Shown here: positions 60,950 through 64,000 of the stretch, one piece after another
Numbering within the stretch: position 1 is the first letter of the stretch
Layout of the letters: each line of letters begins with the position of its first letter
NCBI GenBank assembly: GCA_038229415.1
Contig: JBBROM010000005.1
Span: 196,675 to 260,674 of the forward strand
Direction: 5' to 3'
Origin: JANXUR01 sp038229415
GTDB lineage: Bacteria > Acidobacteriota > Terriglobia > Terriglobales > Acidobacteriaceae
DNA length: 64,000 bases
The notes under the pieces: generated by a model
Databases searched by the model: none
Told to the model about the DNA's origin: nothing
The model's input: the letters and a program-made list of their open reading frames with translations, nothing else
Made by a program: the position numbers and the translations under genes

Positions 60950-61627
60950 ATGCAGACGGATTTTACTTTGGAAGCGCATCTATCGGCGCTATTGTTTTTG
61001 GCGGGATTTGGCGGGTTCTTTCTGATTATCTTAAGCGCGATTGTTTGTGCATTTGTGCACAAGATGCGGCTGGCGCGATTGGCGTTGATGACGGCTGGGG
61101 GTGGGGCGGCGTTTTATCTGCTGCTGCTGCTGGGGTTTTCGGCGGTTAGTCAAGAGAAGGTGTTGGCGGTGGGCGTGGAGAAGCATTTGTGTGAACTGGA
61201 TTGTCATCTGGCGTATTCGGTGACGGGAGTGGAGCAGCGCAAGACGCTGGGGGAAGGCGCGAAGATGGTGCAAGCCAAGGGTACGTTCTATGTGGTGCAC
61301 ATGAAGGCGCGGTTTGATGAGGCGACGACTTCGCCGCAGCGTCCGAAGGATGCGACACTTGCGCCCAATCCGCATCATGCGTTTCTGGGCGACGCATTCG
61401 GACATCGGCTCGACACCGACTTGGCGGGGCAGCAGGCGTTGGCTATCCCCGCGGATGCGGCACCGTTGCTGCCAGGACAATCGGCGGAGATAGCCGTGGT
61501 GTTTGATGTGCCGGATGGGCCGTTGCATGCGGATCGTATTTTGTTTACGCAGGATGACACGGCGCTGCGTTGGGTGATTGGTCAGGAGAATAGCTGGGGG
61601 CATGCGAAGGTCTGGTTTGGGATATAG
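60950..61627 (+). CDS. hypothetical two-helix membrane protein
   Basis: 225 residues from the ATG at 60950 after GGAGGAGG. Two hydrophobic helices (about residues 14-38 and 46-64) precede a domain on the far side of the membrane with a conserved-looking Cys pair (HLCELDCHLAY) and many beta-strand segments (GTFYVVHMKARFDEA, AEIAVVFDVPDGP). No catalytic motif or known family is recognised; it might be a DUF4352-like extracytoplasmic domain, but the evidence is thin. It is separated from the upstream regulator by a family B repeat. Confidence 0.65.
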   Translation: MQTDFTLEAHLSALLFLAGFGGFFLIILSAIVCAFVHKMRLARLALMTAGGGAAFYLLLLLGFSAVSQEKVLAVGVEKHLCELDCHLAYSVTGVEQRKTLGEGAKMVQAKGTFYVVHMKARFDEATTSPQRPKDATLAPNPHHAFLGDAFGHRLDTDLAGQQALAIPADAAPLLPGQSAEIAVVFDVPDGPLHADRILFTQDDTALRWVIGQENSWGHAKVWFGI

Positions 61628-61631
61628 GGGG

Positions 61632-61732
61632 CGGTCAGTCGTCCTTATCAGGACTGGATCGCTTTTCGGCACGTACCCGGCACTCCGCTGCGCTTCGTGC
61701 CGGGCTTACATCGGGTTGTGCCTTCGGCACGT
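61632..61732. repeat. Family E composite repeat
   Basis: GTCGTCCTTATCAGGAC, then CCCGGCACTCCGCTGCGC and GTGCCTTCGGCAC; same order as 53812-53909. Confidence 0.7.
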
Positions 61733-61812
61733 GGGTAAGGGTGGCTTACACGGCACCTTGCATTCTCACGACTCTAACCTGCGTGAGACGTTAGGCACCC
61801 ACAGCTTTGCAT

Positions 61813-61854
61813 CCCACCCTAACGCCGAAAAGCGCGGCGTGAGGGTGGGGCACC
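61813..61854. repeat. Family B repeat
   Basis: CCCACCCTAACGCC and GGCGTGAGGGTGGGG, ending GCACC. Confidence 0.75.
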
Positions 61855-61900
61855 ATCTGTCCTTTGCAGTTGCTGAAAATCCCCATTCACGCAGGGTCCC

Positions 61901-61940
61901 TCCCACTCAAGCCAAAAGAAGGCTTGAATGGGCCACCGGT
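61901..61940. repeat. Family D repeat
   Basis: CCCACTCAAGCC and GGCTTGAATGGG; loop differs from the other copies. Confidence 0.65.
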
Positions 61941-61961
61941 CGGCGTGGGGGTCTGGCAAAA

Positions 61962-62007
61962 TCCCCACCCTGTCCGCAAAGTGCGCGGACAAGAGTGGGG
62001 CACCCGG
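61962..62007. repeat. Family B variant repeat
   Basis: CCCCACCCTGTCCGC and GCGGACAAGAGTGGGG; the centre has changed to TGTCCGC/GCGGACA but still pairs. Confidence 0.7.
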
Positions 62008-62153
62008 AACGATCTGTTTAGAATGAATCACTTGTGAGCATCATGGGTTGCTGCGACGGTGGAATTTGCTCAGAAGGTGCACTGGATTGATAGCAGTTCG
62101 GTGGCCGAAATGGGGTTGTGCAGAAAAATTTCTAAAAAAACTTGTGAAAGGGG

Positions 62154-62182
62154 TTGCGCGACTCGAATGTGGCTGCTATAGT
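62154..62182 (+). promoter_or_regulatory. rRNA operon promoter with UP-like region
   Basis: TTGCGC, 17-base spacer, TATAGT. The 30 bases before it are A/T-rich (AGAAAAATTTCTAAAAAAAC), as an UP element would be. It is about 510 bases before the 16S gene. Confidence 0.65.
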
Positions 62183-62188
62183 CAATCA

Positions 62189-62695
62189 AGTCGAGAGCAA
62201 TTGAGTCGCCTCGCAGTGCGAGGCTGTAACCGTCTGTAAGGCTAGCAGCAACGAAAGTGCAGTAGCCAGCCAACTCGGTTCCGGGTCACGGAGCCTCGAT
62301 GCGGGGACAAAAGCTTCCCGCAGGGTCTTAGCGCAAGACGCAAGAACCTCATACAGATCTTTATTGAATTTTGCCACGACTGCATTGCTCTGGCGTTTTT
62401 AGCCGAGATGCAGCGAAGGCTTCGCAGCGGTACACGAGCGTAGGCTCTCCTAGTCAGAAGTAATGGCGGGGTAAAGCGAAGCTGGAAGGCAACAAGTTCG
62501 AGGATGAGTGGCAAGAGCCACTCCTCTGACCGAAGCGGGCTGCTCAGGCAGAAGCCGCAGGTCTTTGACAACCGGGTTGAATATGCCAGTCGAAGAAACA
62601 CATTTGGGCATTGTTTGAGTAATCTGCTCTAACAATTAAGTCCATGTCGTCTGCGGATGACATGGCGCTCCGTCTTACAAGAACGGAGACAGGTT
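62189..62695 (+). other. long structured rRNA leader
   Basis: About 507 bases with no credible ORF and many hairpins (GCCTCGCAGTGCGAGGC, TGCGGGGA/TTCCCGCA, GAGTGGCAAGAGCCACTC, CCATGTCGTC/GATGACATGG and CTCCGT/ACGGAG). The last ones, just before the 16S gene, probably belong to the processing stem or precursor 5' end. Confidence 0.6.
62625..62635 (+). promoter_or_regulatory. boxA-like antitermination site
   Basis: TGCTCTAACAA at 62625-62635, close to boxA (TGCTCTTTAACA) that lets rRNA transcription resist premature termination. Confidence 0.5.

Positions 62696-64000
<1,305 letters not shown>

Larger units (their letters stand above)
61628..62153. other. repeat-rich gap before the rRNA promoter
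   Basis: About 526 bases carrying family E, B, D and B copies in series (see entries at 61632, 61813, 61901 and 61962). No gene of its own. Confidence 0.65.

Noticed and set aside
62190..62690. Possible tRNA genes in the rRNA leader
   Set aside because: No cloverleaf with the GGTTC-type T arm; only simple hairpins are visible.

Overview
The window is a high-GC bacterial chromosome segment. It ends inside a 16S rRNA gene whose sequence, together with the gene content, suggests an Acidobacteriota of the Terriglobia (Koribacter-like) group. That assignment is my inference from reading the sequence; no database search was run. Coding density is high on both strands. There are no IS elements, phage genes, CRISPR arrays or tRNA genes that I could recognise.

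Layout. 1-9.3 kb: a small DUF971 protein, PcrA/UvrD helicase, a small basic protein, an APC amino-acid permease, adenosine deaminase, an exported amidohydrolase, an ACT-domain protein and a radical SAM/SPASM-like protein. 9.3-14.4 kb: a YIP1-family membrane protein and an orphan OppF/DppF-type ATPase on the minus strand, then Rpe, BamD and a receiver-domain protein. 14.5-21.5 kb: ValS, NadC, SelA, AcpS and an MCE/MlaD-type protein. 21.5-26 kb: two tandem M13 metallopeptidases. 26-29.1 kb (minus): DacB/PBP4, a cytochrome c and LipA. 29.3-36 kb: a mutarotase-fold protein, FolP, a PQQ-type sugar dehydrogenase, Dtd and two adjacent paralogous amidohydrolases, the second missing metal ligands. 36.1-38.3 kb: AcpP, FabF and a DUF374 acyltransferase (a lipid-synthesis operon). 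38.4-41 kb: a cobalamin riboswitch before a BtuB-like TonB receptor. 41-46.6 kb: a class II aldolase, QueA, cysteine dioxygenase and PolA. 46.6-49.8 kb (minus): the CdaA-CdaR-GlmM cyclic-di-AMP/cell-wall operon and a small membrane protein. 50-57.8 kb: a haloalkane-dehalogenase-like hydrolase, DUF1801, two unknowns, RecQ and XseA. 57.8-61.6 kb: a GloVer-repeat protein and a membrane protein/winged-helix regulator pair with a possibly leaderless promoter. 62.1-64 kb: a ribosomal RNA promoter, a long structured leader and the partial 16S gene.

The most unusual content is the non-coding DNA. Several families of short (40-70 bp) structured repeats recur, mostly between 49.8 and 62 kb, with isolated copies near 10-11, 17, 27 and 43 kb. 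In at least two families the stem sequences differ between copies while the pairing is kept, which looks like selection for structure. One family also occurs in frame inside pcrA, where it encodes part of an insertion in the 2B subdomain. A 159-bp segment downstream of recQ has short terminal inverted repeats, like a MITE. No mobilising transposase is present in the window.

Limits: everything is read by eye from one window. Family calls rest on recognisable motifs. Starts were chosen from motifs, ribosome-binding sites and the need to avoid repeats.
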